From Abscondita cerata (taxonomy: Eukaryota > Arthropoda > Insecta > Coleoptera > Lampyridae): DNA of 64,000 bases. Made by a program: the position numbers and the translations under genes. The notes under the pieces are model-generated. The model had not been told where the DNA came from, did not search any database, and saw only the letters and a program-made list of their open reading frames with translations. Positions 1 through 13,389 of the stretch are shown here, one piece after another. The DNA is taken from the NCBI GenBank assembly GCA_030710515.1, contig JALBCR010000126.1:124001-188000 (forward strand). The letters run 5' to 3'. Numbering within the stretch: the stretch's first letter is position 1; the number at the start of each line of letters is the position of its first letter.

Positions 1-1041
1 TCTGATATTTTGCTTCGACTATCTACACAGTTAGGCAATGAAACACTTTTAAGAACCCAAGTGTACGACAGGCACAAAAAGTTTTCAGATGACCGAGAGA
101 CAGTGGAAAACAAGACTCATGCGCGCCGTCAAAGGACAAGCATCAATGAGGTGAATATCCATGCAATTCGTGAGCTGATTGAAAGTGACCGCCATCTTAC
201 AGTATTGGTAATTGCTGAACACGTTGAAATATAATATGGGAGTGCTCAATCAACCATTTCAAATGAGTTGGGTTACCGAAAAGTGTGTGCAAGATGGGTT
301 CCTCGCCTTCTAAGAAAAGATCAAAAAGCAAACCGTCTTGCCGTATGTGAAAGGCTGTTAGCAAGATATCGAGCAGAGGGAGATAAGTTTTTGAGACATA
401 TTGTCACCTGTGATGAGACATGGGTGCATCATTATACCCTGGAGTCCAAACGTGCAAGCATGGAGTGGCGAGCACCGCAAAAAGCCAAGACTCGTTTTTC
501 TGCAGGGAAAATTCTTGTTTTGGGATTCAAAAAACGTACTGCTGATCTATTTTCTGCACGAACGCTGCACAATTAATGCTGAGTATTATTGCCAACTACT
601 TTAACAAGTGAAACTTGCCTATCGCCAAAAAAAGGCTAAGTATGCCTATCCGAAGTGTGATTATGTTGCATGTCAACGCTCGGCCACACACAGCTGCATT
701 GACTCAAAGAAAATTAAACAAAATGCATTGGGAAACCCTTGAACACCTTACAGTCTTGATTTGTTGTCATGTGACTACCACATGTTAGGGCCACTTAAAG
801 AAGAACTGGGAGGTCACAACTTTGAGGACAACAAAGGTGTAGAAACGTTTGTGCGCAATTGGTTATCAACACGATTAGTTTCATTATTTGAAACAGAGAT
901 TAAATAACTTTCAATTTGGGTAGAAAAATGTGTATATAAGAGAGAGGACTATGTAGAAAAATAATATGTATTAAAATTTGTATTGATTGTACCATTAACA
1001 TTTTTAAATCAAAAGTCCGGTTTATATTTGATTCATTTTTG
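1..1041 (+). pseudogene. mariner (DD34D) transposase remnant, cut by the left window edge
   Basis: Transposase of a mariner DNA transposon, which would cut and paste the element at TA sites; this copy is dead. Frame 1 carries the HTH linker and, after an in-frame stop at 232-234, the first catalytic block (TCDETWVHHY, about 409-438). The reading then moves to frame 2 (GKFLFWDSKN to TINAEYYCQLL, about 512-601), hits a stop at 602, moves to frame 3 for HVNARPHTA (about 669-695), and returns to frame 2 for LSCDYHMLGPLKEEL (about 767-811). A further stop lies at 905-907, and the C-terminal REDYVEK ends at a stop at 962-964. The second catalytic Asp (normally HDNARPHTA) is Val here, so loss goes beyond the frameshifts. 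The right end is put at about 1041, just before a possible target TA; the left end is outside the window. Confidence 0.9.
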
Positions 1042-1400
1042 TAGCTAGCACCTCCGTATCACCGAACATTTATAGTGTGGCCGATTTATTCGGTAGCAAC
1101 TAGTAGTGGGAGTGCCAATAGAAGCTGGATTATCCGTAACAAAACCACCACCGAGACAAAGAGTAGAACTTCTCGCAAGTAAACTGCTCGCATACAACCC
1201 ATCACCGTAATTGGATGGCCATCGGTTAAGACCGACTTCCGTCGTGTATAAAGCCGTAAACCGTAATTGTAACGTCCGTTGTTTATCCTTTAACAAGCTA
1301 CCTTCGTTAGAAGAAGTTCTAACCTAGAATATTAAACGTGGTTGTAAAGAACCGATGATCCTGGAACAATGTTCGGAAAGAGCTAGAAAGATTAATAAAC
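1042..1400. other. unassigned DNA after the mariner
   Basis: Less AT-rich than its surroundings. An 83-codon open frame on the minus strand (1045-1296) resembles no family I know and is read as chance. Confidence 0.4.
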
Positions 1401-2010
1401 GGTAGGTTTGAAGAGAAAACACACCTAAATTTTTGATAGAAGAAGAAATTAAACTGGAGCAGTAAAAGAGCAATAAGATTTAACAAATGAATAAAAATAA
1501 GAAAGATAATGACATTTTTAAATGAATGTTGAAAAGAGATACAATTTGAAAAAATTTAAATCACGCTAAAGAAGGAACAAAACATATTATGGAAGAGGTG
1601 TTACGCAACAGAAAAATGTAAGAAAGTTAAGAAAAGAAGGAAGAAGAATGAAAAAAAAATAACAAAGAGGAACAAGAAAGAAAAATAAGGATACAATATG
1701 GAATACGTGGATATAATAGTAGAAAGAATTCCAAGGTAATTAACAGAGGGGCTAATAATACAAGAAAAAATGATGATAGCTAAGTTTATACTATGTAATA
1801 AAGAAAACAAAAATAAATATTGGATAGATCAGGAAGAAAAATTGTATAAAATGTGTGGAAACCATTGGGAAAATATTAAATATCTAAGAGAAGATTGTGT
1901 GGAATTAAGAAAGGAGAGTAAATGTACTTGAATGTGGATAAAAATGATAGACAAAAGAAGAAAATGGTTAGAAGAAAAAAAAGAGTAATGACTGTGAAGT
2001 AAATTATCAT
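1400..2010. other. purine-rich strand-skewed block
   Basis: The plus strand is strongly A/G-rich (runs of gaagaa, aagaaa) with scattered short open frames such as MIDKRRKW near its end. It resembles the reverse complement of the pyrimidine-rich blocks at 33-36.2 kb and 62.8-63.5 kb, so all three may be decayed copies of one Glu/Lys-rich coding repeat. I did not establish an alignment. Confidence 0.35.
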
Positions 2011-5000
2011 TTTGAATTAAACTGTGAGTTTTGTTTATTTAAATTTTTTTTAATTGTGTGGTCGAATACATTTGTTAGTTAAAAAACAAGTAAAATTTTG
2101 ACCGATAACTTAGAATGGAAACTCTGTAGAATGAACCTTCAGCTATCATCAAATTATTATTTACTACTATTTTGGTGGATGATTAATACCTACGAATTCA
2201 AGTATTTTTAAGAAATAATTATACATAATGCATAAAAATTTGACATTTATTAGTACATATTTTTTGGAATTGGAAGGATGACGTGGTGATAGAGAATAAT
2301 GATTTGATGGATACTTTATATTGCATTTATCGACAAAATGATTATTTAGAACAAGTTTGGTTTAAGTTGTATAAGGCTATGTATGCTACCTAGATATAAA
2401 AATATTACTTAAATTATGCGGCCACAATACTCCTGGGCTAGAGATAAAAAATCCATCACGATGTAATTGCTTGTTAAGTTGCAGGAGATTTAGCCGAAAC
2501 TAGATATAAAATGTATGCGCTTTTTATAGCAAGTGATTATATCACTAAGTGGTGTTGTAGTTGGTACAATTATTGTCTATCGGTTCGAGTCGTGCAAAGC
2601 CGTTTAAGCGACTTAGATATTAAAAGCTTAGATATCAAGGATTCTCAGAAACGCTATATCTTTGTCTTTTATTTTTTGGAAAAGACTACGAGTTTTTTAG
2701 AAAATGGAGACCAATGCTAGTTAACCAGAAAGCAACTTCACCATGATAGCGAAATTCTATACATATTTATACGAATTGCTTTCTATCAGACTTTTTATTA
2801 AGAAAGAAGCAGTTATCGTTTAATAAGAAAGTTTCGGGGGTTGAATTTGTTGTCAGTGGGCTTGTTATTTATTTATAAATATTGCTAACTAACATTTTTT
2901 TAACAAATACTGTTAACCTTATTTCTTTAAGGACTTTCTCGTGAGACGCTTCTTAGACGTTGGGAAGTAAAATGCTCGTATATTTTAAAAAAATCGAAAT
3001 AATTTTTAAATACAAACAATTATTACAACGACCAATTACATTTCTAAAGACAAATTTAATTGCGGATCAAAAATTTATCGGAACCGCAACAACAACACCG
3101 ACAAAATGTAAAATTCATTACAAAACGAAACATAAATTTTTATGAAAGAAGCACACGAGTGCAAAATCTTATTTCGTTGCGTGATTTAAAATAAATCAGG
3201 CGTTTATATTATGTCAAAAACTATATATAAAAGTTTCTCTTTGCTTGTTTTTATATTTTCGACGTGCCATGAATATAATTCGTCGCTACCGCAAAAATTT
3301 TGTCACCATTGTTAATGCATTTTGCGATCGACTTATAAATTTCGTGCAGGTTCAAAAATTGTACTTCTGTATAAAACACGCTGAAAATACATTTCTCGTA
3401 CGTGCTAAGAAAGTAATGAGCAATAATTATTATTTAGTGCGAGTATGCTTTCCATTGCCGTTTTAATTACAATAAATAAGTATCTTTCGGTGTAAATATC
3501 CGATAAGAATAAGTATTAAAAAATAACTTAAATTTAGAACTATTTGTTTGTTTTATAAACCCTTAAAATATTGTTTTACAGTCGAGTGAGATATTTTCAT
3601 TGAAACGAGACTGTAAAATGATTTCCTGGAAATATGACGTAACTGTAATATTTCATTAGTTATTAATAGTAATAAAAAAACATCAATAATCTTATTTACC
3701 TAGCAACACTTTATTAAATGTTCTTTAAATGAATTTATGAAATTTCGGCGCCCAACTTAGGGCCTCGTTTTTACTTTAATATAAAACAAGAAATTGTGTC
3801 TATTTAAATGAAGTGTATTGTACAAAACATTGATTAGACTACAGTTGTGTTCTCTTACCTAACGCATTTGCGTTACTTAAAACCTTACGCTAAAATATAG
3901 AAATTTAATGGCAGTACCGCTCGCTTTTAATACCAAAAGAAGATTGTACATAGGTTTGCTTAAACACCTTCAGTTCATAAACGAAATTAAACTAGAATCT
4001 TTGTTTAAAACAAAATAGTTGATTTAGCATCAATCTGGAAATTTACAAACCCCCATCACAGTTTGTTCATTTTGAACCATACAACATTACCAAACAACAA
4101 CAAAAAAAAATACGCAAGAACACACAGAAGCACTCAAAACGCGATAGTTTTCCTGAATAAACAATCAGTTTACTTAGAGTTAATTTTCTTCTGATGAGTC
4201 GAATAATCCGATTTGAGGTATTCACCAAAATTCCCCAGCGTAATGTCATTGTTACACTAAATTTCTTTAAACAGGAACATTTTATTACGCCGAGTTACTC
4301 GCGAAATTCTTTACACGATATGCATTTTTATATTTAGTTTGCAGGTGTAGAGATGTCAAGACGTCCTCAAGCATTTTTGTTTGACTTTTACTTTAAAATG
4401 TGTGTCTTACGACATCTCGTGTAAACATTGACACGTAAGAATAGTATAAACTCGATGTAACTTTAACATTTGCATACAATTAACTTCCCAAAAGTTCATT
4501 GCAAACAACTGATAGGCGCACTGTTTATTATCTAGCGACTGTATAATTTAACAACACTAGTCCGCTGTAGTTTTGTACTTGTTTTTGTTACATAATACCT
4601 CCTAATTTCGAGTCTGCATATTGACTGACTTAAAAATACAAACTGGATGAGTGCGTGTCTATACGCCCCATAAACAGCACACTGATAACGACCTACGGTT
4701 AAAATTGTAAATTTGCAAATTGTTTGAATTTTAGGAAATGTTTATTTTTAACCATAACAAATATCCAATTTACTTTATAAAACAACGGCATCTAAACTCT
4801 TGTTTTAGAACAAACAAAATCAAAATCAGCAAAATCAAAACGGCAACATATGGGATATGTTTCTACGAAAACTTAGATAAAATTTGTTGAGATAAACATT
4901 TCTTTAAAGCTTAATTGTAAGAAAACAAAGATAAATCATTTCACAACACCACATCTAATTATTAAAAAAAATATCAAATGACAAAGGAAAACTGTTTCAG

Positions 5001-5690
5001 CAAATGTGAATATGAAAAACATACGTGCTTCATCAACACGAACAAAATCTACTTAGAATACAGTACAACAACTTAATTAACACAAATACTGCTATAATAC
5101 CAAAATCATTTACTCGTAAAAAATTTACCAAACGAAGGTCACTCTATTGACAACAATCATACTTTTTTAGTTTCTCACAGTATTTATTTATGGTCATGCT
5201 TTTTTGTTTGTCAGATTTAGGTGTTTTTCAAACTGGCTTTGAAACTTTAATTGAATACTGATACTACAACATCGTGCTTTATACCTAATGCTAAACGTGA
5301 AGTAATTGAGCTTTTACTATTACTTATTATTTTAGAAAAAAAATTCTTAATGTTCTAGTGGTTTCTAACATCACTCATCTACTGATTCATGGTGTTTCCA
5401 CTTAGAAAATCATGGAATGCATTCCAAATATCCTTTAAGAATTTTGATTTTTTTTTCCTTTAGACATCATTTTTGTTTATGGGTTCATACTTTTTTTTTA
5501 TTTTAAACCTTTATAGACCACAAGTCTGTTTTTTATATTAGAGAGGAAAAAAAATCAAACAGAGATATTATTACCCTACTTAAAATTTGTAACCTCCAAG
5601 ATAAACACAATGTTACTATTAGATGTAGTAGAGCGTTGGAATAGTATTTGGGCTAGTCTATAATTGATCGAAATAAAGTTTTTTTTGTGC
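2011..5690. other. AT-rich DNA without recognised features
   Basis: Only short open frames (69 codons or fewer) with no recognisable domain. No RNA gene, terminal repeat or tandem array was seen. Confidence 0.5.
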
Positions 5691-5693
5691 AAT

Positions 5694-5980
5694 ACAAAAA
5701 TGACTTTGAAAGAATTGTTTATCATGTCGTGTCCCGACTTTTGTGTTCCGTGTTTGTTTTACAAACTGATAAATTAGGTTTCGGGTTGGATGCATGTCTT
5801 ATCCAAAGTTCTAGAATATAATTAATTTTATTGTTTACCGTTTAAAAATAAATACAGAACGCTAGAGAGAAATAATGTTTAGCAGTGCCGTGGGCAATAG
5901 AAAAATTTTGCCCTTGTATTGAAGGTAGTCTTTTCACAGTAATTACGGATCAATATTTGTTGATAAATAAATTAGAACTT
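5694..5980 (+). pseudogene. Ty3/gypsy pol fragment (RT end to RNase H), tandem copy 1
   Basis: The start of the RNase H domain that follows reverse transcriptase in Ty3/gypsy retrotransposons, which degrades the RNA strand during reverse transcription. Visible pieces are LKELF about 5704, then the catalytic-Asp segment FVLQTDKLGFGLDACLIQ (about 5755-5808). After a degraded, stop-containing stretch comes CLAVPWAIEKFCPCIEG (about 5875-5925) and FTVITDQ (about 5932-5952). Gypsy pol normally reads FVLQTDAS.FGLGA and then CLAVVWAIEKFRPYIEG. There is no LTR, integrase or upstream RT nearby, so it is an orphan fragment. Confidence 0.8.
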
Positions 5981-6253
5981 TTTTCTAAAATAGCTCTTTC
6001 TACCTTGAAAGGAATTTTACTTTCTGCCTCTATCATGTTTTGCTTCGACTTATCTGTTACGTGTTTGTAATACAAAATTGATGCATTAGGTTTCGGGTTA
6101 GGTGCAGGTCTTACTCAAAGTTCTACGGGCGGAAAACGGGTAACGGATTATAATAATTATTCTTTAAAAAAATAATGTTTAGCACTACCGTGGGCAATGG
6201 AAAAATGTCGCCCCTACATTGAAGGTGATGTTTACACTGTTTTTGGATCATTA
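5981..6253 (+). pseudogene. Ty3/gypsy pol fragment, tandem copy 2
   Basis: Second, head-to-tail copy of the same segment. It starts with ALSTLKGILLSASI, loses frame at the FVIQ motif, then reads IDALGFGLGAGLTQ and on to CLALPWAMEKCRPYIEG and VYTVF in one frame, broken by one stop before CLAL. The tandem period is about 300 bp. This copy keeps residues lost from copy 1 (KCRPYIEG), so the duplication predates much of the decay. Confidence 0.8.
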
Positions 6254-9200
6254 TTTGTTGATATGGCTAAATAGATTAGAATCTCCGTTTAGTTGTCTTG
6301 ATTGTTGTTTGATCAGGTTATAGCAGTACCACGTAGTTTCTACACTCTGTACCGCTCTGTACTTCTATTTAATTTCCTACATTTAATCATTTATATAATA
6401 CTTCTCCTTTGTCAAAGGAAAGGAACACCAACTGCAGCGTCTATCGGTATCGCTGATGATAACAGCTTAGCTGTTGAAACACGTGTCCGAGTCAAGTTTT
6501 TGGTGCAGTTTTTGGTGTTTTTCTGTTGGTTACTTCTCCTTTGATTTATTTTTAAGTCGATCGTATTTTTACTACATCTAAAAAATTCCTTTATAAAGAA
6601 TATTTTTCTGACGTTGCTAGTGATTCTAACAAAGAATTAAACCTATTATTTAGCAACATCATGACCTACATACAGCTAGACGTTGTAGTATTACTAAGAC
6701 TGCTGCTAGATTTTGACAACAACATTACTATTAACGTACATACGTTAATAATCGGTTGGTTCTGCTACTACACCTTCTCAATTGACATCACTTGGTTGAT
6801 TTTGCACATTGGGCAAAATTCTAATTCAAGCTTGTTGCTTGTTGCTGTTAACCGATCACGTTCTTTTATTGTGACCTTCTGTGCAATTCAAAAGAACTAA
6901 GAGCTGTACTACCTTCACAAATGCAGCAAATTTAGTTAAGCAAAAGAAACATTTAGGCTTCCACGACTAGAGTTAATGTTAAAACAAAAACGTTTTGTTT
7001 TAAGAGAAACATGGACTTCTTTTATTTCTTATTTAATACTGAAGTAAAACCCAAAATAGAATGGTTTCATTTTGCTATAGGCATTTGGACAAGTTGGACT
7101 TAAATTTGTACTTTACAAACTTGTTTGAGCCAACAGCATCCTTTATTTTTAGAACATTTAGGTTTTGACATTTGAGGTTACGAATGCTTTCTTTGTTTCC
7201 AATTTGTTCAAAAATAAAACAGTTTTGGGAAGCAGAAACGTTTTTATAGAAACCATGAACGACAAATATATTAAATAAATTCTGGTACAACGTTATTGTT
7301 ATAAATCTTTGATGATCCTCAGATGGCGCATATGAAAATGCATTACACATATCGGTACCTAAGAAATAAAATAAAATACAAGAGGCGGAGGGCAGACCAA
7401 AACTATCATGACATAAAAAGCAACTGGGTCATTAATGCGTCAAGATTGTAAAAGAATGACTTCTGTCATAGGTTTGCCATTATGTACTTTTAGGGGGTTA
7501 TCAAATTATGTTCACCCGGCTGTAATACTGCTATGAGCGGATGAACTAAACTGATCGCCAACGTCCAACGAAGATATGGCACAACAAAAAAAAAGATAAG
7601 TGTTAGCGGTCTGTAGGATTTAGTCGACTTGTACAACTGCATACTCACTCTAAATTTCTAAAGAGTCGCAAAATAATCTCTAGCTATAGTATGAAGATTG
7701 TGCCACTTTGTCTAATCAATCAACATACGAATACAAACGAATAAAATGTTGAGGGTTATGGAACGAACAGTGAGAGTAATTAGTATGATGTAGAGATCAG
7801 TTATTACGCTTTAAAATGTATAGTTCACTTGCAAATAAGCGGAGTAGAATTTTTCCTAGATTCTTTGCTTGTTGGTACATCAGATTGCTGTTTAAAGTTT
7901 GTAATCGAATGAAGGTTGGATTATCAGACAGTTTTCGTAGACGTCCAAATTCTTCTTCTCCAGTACGCGGTACAATAATTTTGTTTTCAAATCAATCGAC
8001 TTTACGAGGGAACAAATTTCTTTAAAAATTAGAATTAGAAAATATTTTCAGTAGTTGTTATTTATGCTTTTATGAGTGTATATAACATTTTTTGGGAACT
8101 CGTTAATCCAGCAACGTTTGGTAAACGCCAAAAGTCAAATGTTAATTAGTACTCAGCATGTGGATCTGTCGCCATTTTGGAAATTTTTTTAAACGATTTT
8201 TAATTTTTTTAATTACCGAATTATATATTCTTTCTCAATGGCAACATAAACTCTATAATTGTCTAAAGAAACTTTGCCGTGGGTGTTAAAATTTGAATGG
8301 AGTGCATGCAGTACAAACCTTTGACATGATGCCTTCTTTGTCACCGATAACTGTTCGATTTCACAAAAATTGCCAGTCTAGGCATATGTTGTGATGATAC
8401 GTAACCGTTCATGTGAAGATGTCACCGATATACGTCAGATAAGTTCAGTTTTAAGAAATTGGCGAAACACCGTTAATTTCAAAACTCGTCTCTTGTGTAT
8501 AAGTGGATCGTCACTTAAATTGCAAATTAGATTTTTTAGAAACCAATTGAACATAGAGTTTACTGCTTGTAAACTGAAGCGTTGAATAATATGTTTTCTT
8601 TTTAATACTAGTTTAAACGATTGGTGTATGGATAATGCTTGAAGTCAGTCAGTTTTATTAGGGCTAAATACTTTTAAAGCACAATTACTTGTGAATATGT
8701 CATGTGTTGTTGCGCGCGGTAGTTAATTTGTTATTGTTCTGCATATTATTTTGATTCTTATTATTGAGTAACTGTTAGTGTGCAGCTTCGCTTTATCAAA
8801 TCTTGTCGCTTCTCTATAAGTTTGTTTATTTTGATTTTCTAAAACCCTATTACGTAAGGATAATTACTAAGATCCTGTAGGTGGGTCCCGGTGCCGCTTT
8901 TGAAGTTTTCGACTACATCCCTAAGACCCACTCTACGACATCGGAGTTGCGGGTAGGTTTTAAGCGGTTTATTAGTATAAAATTTTATTTTGCTTTATAT
9001 CATAACGACAAACTTGTAACAGCTGTAAATCTTCAAAACTTGAACGAAAGCAACGTAGTTTTGTTCGTTAATAAATAAACTGAAAATTATTTGAAACAAA
9101 GAAAATTTGAATGCAACAAAATTCGCTTATACTTTTCTACGCGTGCTAAAATACGTTATTCCAATCTTAGCTGTAAATACATTAACATATTAAACTTTAA

Positions 9201-10240
9201 TTTAATTATTCCATCAACGTTTAACAAGGATTAACTACAATAAAATTTTACCTTAGCCAACGCCTAAAATCAATATTATTCAAACTGTGTTTTTGAGTTA
9301 AGGAATGTTACATTCTAATTAGCAACTAACTTTGCTAACAATAACAGTAAAGTTTAAAATTATACACCCAAAGTTTTGTTAAGATCATTAAAATTTAATG
9401 CTTATATTTTTCAATTTCTCAAAAATGTTATGATTTTTGAAAATAATGTTAATTAGTATGCTATCAGCTTGTCTAGACAGTGACAATTTTTGCAGCACAA
9501 ATGTCCGTGTCTAGCAGTGACCTTTGAACGAATTAGTTTGTTATGCAAATAAAACTTTACACAAAAGCCCATTTCAAGTGCTGAGGATTCTCCCAATTAA
9601 ACTTGTCTCAACCGTTTACATCTATGTTCTCAATCAATATATTATTAAAAGCTTCATGTACCTAAGCTCATTTAAGAAATTATTACCATTCACAAAAGGT
9701 CACATTACCTAATACTCTCCAAGTGCAAAATCATTTTTATTTAATTAAATTGTACACAAAAGAGCTTGAACATCAAATATACGAAAGCTTTTTCTACAAA
9801 AAAAATTGTGTATTCAAATTGATAACAAGCATAAAAAGCTCATAAGCAAATTAGTTTTAACCAAATATAACTAAGCAAGTTACATTTTAATGTTGTTGTA
9901 TAAACAACATTAATTCAATTAATTTTCATTATTTTTGTATAGTATTCGCAGCAATTGTAGAGCTTTATTATATATTCACGTAAACAACAATGAGCTTTAG
10001 AAAGTCGACTTCATGAAATATTAGTCAAAATTACAGAAGTTGGAAAACACTAGTGAAAATACACAAAATGTTCTGCCTTTTCCAGATAATATTATATAAC
10101 ACATAAACATTGTAATAATACTTTTTTTCTGGAATCATTTTTTAACAAATAAAATATTTATTTATTTAAAAGATCGAAATAAAATGCACGGATAAAATGA
10201 AGAATTGATACTGATGTTTGCATGTTTGATCTCTTTTCTA
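6254..10240. other. AT-rich DNA without recognised features
   Basis: Open frames of 62-91 codons (for example 7075-7350 minus and 8881-9078 plus) match no family I recognise and have no supporting context. No repeats with clear ends were seen. Confidence 0.45.
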
Positions 10241-10916
10241 TTATTGCACTCATCTAATCTGCCAATTCTCTTCTTTCTCCTAATAATATGTGACCTTCCG
10301 TTGTTAAATTACAATTTATATTGATTAAATACGTCCCCTGTCGCTAACATTTTACTTTTACAGGTTTAATTTGTGACCTTGACAGTCAATTTACGTTTTT
10401 AATTCGCTTTCGTTTGAAATTTTTTGCTTTTAATTAATTATTTACTTTATTAACGTCGTTTGATTTCCAATTTGTTTGACAATACCTAGAAGACATATTT
10501 ATTGATTGACTCCATTGATTTTTTTGTTTACACTTGGTTTAAGACGCGAAATTTTTGCCTTTTTGAAATAATATTAGCATAAATTAGTGCTATTCATTCT
10601 CAAATATTTTTGTTAGCATCACAATTATGTAGACGGTACGTGCGTTGGGTATAAAAGAAAAGTTACATTACTGTATAGAGTCGTACAGCCGTAAATCCAA
10701 CACCTGCTGCTCCGGCGTTTACCTGAGTTCGCACTAAGAATGTAAGTATTTACAATATCGATTTATTAATAAATCATTTGAGAACTGTGTTAAAATTAAG
10801 TAAAAAAACTTTAAACGTAAGTAACTTTGTTTACATACTTTTGGACAAAATTACAATAATATAAATAAAAACTAATTTATTTTTTTCTATCTTATTGTTT
10901 TTATTTCCTTTCAATT
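10240..10916. repeat. local tandem unit A with TATA box
   Basis: First of three head-to-tail related units. Shared landmarks are cactcatctaatctgccaat (10247), agacatatttattgattg (10491), the TATA-box region (10650) and gtatttacaatatcgatt (10745). Unit A lacks about 200-300 bp present downstream of the TATA box in units B and C. Confidence 0.75.
10650..10657 (+). promoter_or_regulatory. TATA box, unit A
   Basis: TATAAAAG preceded by GACGGTACGTGCGTTGGG. The surrounding block is kept in all three tandem units, which makes a core promoter more likely than a chance match. A GTAAGTATTT splice-donor-like sequence follows about 90 bp downstream (10742). Confidence 0.45.
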
Positions 10917-11769
10917 ACTGCACTCATCTAATCTGCCAATTTCTCCTCTTTTTGAAAGTTTAATTAGTGACCTTACATTTTTAATTTGATTTAGTGTGCT
11001 CGCTTTCGTTTTGAAATTTTTTTTTACTGGATTATTTACGTTATTAATGTCGTTTGTTTTCCAATTCGTTTGCGAATATCTAGAAGACATATTTATTGAT
11101 TGACTCCATTGATTTTTTTGGTTTACACTTTGTTAAAGACGCGAGATTTTTATCTTTATTAAAATAATATTAGCACAAATTACTGCTATCCATTCTCAAA
11201 TTTTTTCGTTGGCATCACGATTATGTGGACTGTAGTGAGTAGGGTATATAACAAAATTTTATTATTGTATGGAGTCTGTCGTCGATTAACTCTCTAAGTA
11301 TAAAGGTGTGCATGTAGCATTTATTAAAGTGTATTTGACTGAGTCGTTGCCCCTAAATTACTTTTTTCATTCAGAGTACTATTTAACTTTGAGATAGCTG
11401 AATTTTTTGTTTGTTCACTCAGCAGTTAGTTAGTTAAGCGGTTTTTAAAAGAATTTTTGCCGCACAACGTTGCATAAATGCACCTAGGTATTTTATGTTT
11501 AAGACGTGACTTTTTAAGCACATTTTTTAAAAGGCTTTAATACGAATTTCTCCAGGTTTTTCGAGGCCGTTTTTGTACGGTCGTAGGTCAAACATCTGCT
11601 GTTCGGGCGTTTACCTGAGTCTGCACCAACAAACTAAGTATTTACCATATCGATTTCATTATAAATCAGTTGAGAACTGTATTAAAATTAAGAAAAAAAC
11701 TTAAATCTCAAGTAACTTTGTTCACATACTGTTCGACAAAACTCTTACAATAATATAATTAAAAATTTT
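10917..11769. repeat. local tandem unit B with TATA box
   Basis: Second unit, with the same landmarks at 10920, 11087 and 11245. Shares with unit C an extra segment after the TATA box (ctctctaagtataaaggtgt, then gccgcacaacgttgcataaa) that ends in the common block gcgtttacctgagtctgcac. Confidence 0.75.
11245..11251 (+). promoter_or_regulatory. TATA box, unit B
   Basis: TATATAA at the position equivalent to the TATA boxes of units A and C, preceded by GGACTGTAGTGAGTAGGG. Confidence 0.4.
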
Positions 11770-12660
11770 TTTCTCCTCTTTTTCCTAATAATATGTCACC
11801 TTCCATTGTTAAATTACGATTTATATCGATAAAATACGTTCACTGTCTCTAAACATTTGCTGCTGCAGGTTTTATTTATGATCTTGGCCGTCAAAATACG
11901 TTTTTAATTCGATTTAACGTGCTCGCTTTATTTTTAAAAAATTTTCGCTTTTAATGGATTATTTACGTTATTAATGTTGTTTGTTTTCCAATTTGCTTGA
12001 GAATACCTAGAAGACATATTTATTGATTGTTTAAGTTTTTTTGTTCACACTTTGTATAAGACGCGAGATTTTAGCTTTTTTTCAAATGATATTAGGACAA
12101 ATTAGTGGTATTTGTCCACAAATTTTGTTGTTGGTTTTACTATTATGTGGACGGTACGTGCGTTACGTATAAAAGAAAAATTCCATTGATGTATGGAGTT
12201 AGTCGTTGATTAGCTCTCTAAGTGTAAAGGTGTGCATAGCAGATCGTTGTTGTTGGTAAATTTTTAATGCATTCTTGTTGAAGTGTATTTCACTGGGTCG
12301 TTGACCCTAGTTCACTTTGCGGTTATTTTACAATTTTCATTCTGAATACTACTTAACTTCAAAACAGAATTTTTGTTTGTTTAATCAGTAGTTTGCTAGT
12401 AAAGCGGTTTATGTTTGCCGCACAACGTTGCATAAATATACCTAGAAATCTTATGTTTACTTAGTGCCTTTTTAAGCACATTTCTTAAAAGGCTTTTATA
12501 CAACTTTCTATTGGTTTATATCTTTGAAGTCGCCGACTGCGTTCTTTGAGCCTGCTTTTGTACGGCCCGGCCGTAGATCGAACATTTGCTGCTCCGACGT
12601 TTACTTGAGTCTGCCCTAACAAATTAAGTATTTACAATATCCATTAGTTACATACAATGA
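11770..12660. repeat. local tandem unit C with TATA box
   Basis: Third unit, with agacatatttattgattg at about 12011, the TATA box at 12168 and the terminal block tactcgac-like gcgtttacttgagtctg near 12610. No open frame of coding length runs through any unit. Confidence 0.75.
12168..12175 (+). promoter_or_regulatory. TATA box, unit C
   Basis: TATAAAAG preceded by GGACGGTACGTGCGTTACG, nearly identical to unit A. Confidence 0.45.
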
Positions 12661-13389
12661 TGTATTTATTAAAACACTTCAGTCTCTTAGTTTGGAATTT
12701 TAGTATGGGTGCGTTTCAGAATTGGATTCCGTAAAATCTGACATGAAACGTTTGATTGAGAGGCTTGTTTATTTTGATATGGGTTTTTTAAGAAATATTC
12801 ATTTTATGGTCGGTATTTACATTTGACGTAATCGGTATAAAAACATTCACCAAGTGTTCTGTAAATGTAGGTGGTTTCTTCTAGTTGCGTTTTGCATTAT
12901 GTTGTTTTAGACGCGTTAAGCATCGGCTACCTTTCCAGAAGGATAACAGGTCTGACTCGAGTAATGACAAGTTTTGGAATTATTTTTAGACATTTTGGTT
13001 ACGATTTTGGTATCGCGTGATCGCTTACCTCCATTGTAGGTAGTTGGAGTGATGCGGTTAAGAGGTGTCAGTTATTTTTACTTGACGTCAGAGCATTACA
13101 AACCAATGGTGCAGTTTTATAATTTTATAACAACTAACACGTGTAAAGTTTTTACTCCAACATAATTTTTAACGATTAGACATATTACAGCTTAAATAAA
13201 ATTATCAAAACGCTAGAGAACAAGCCAGTACAAGGATGAGGTTAGTCTCATAATCTTGAAAAATACTTAAACACACTACTACATAAAGATAGATGTAATC
13301 TAGAGTGTGTAGCACGGAAGAATTATTGATTATTGTGTTCCCCCGTTACTTACAAAATCTTCAGAAATAAGGAATCTTAGAACTGACAT
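12661..13389. other. unassigned DNA
   Basis: No open frame, repeat end or RNA gene recognised. Confidence 0.4.
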
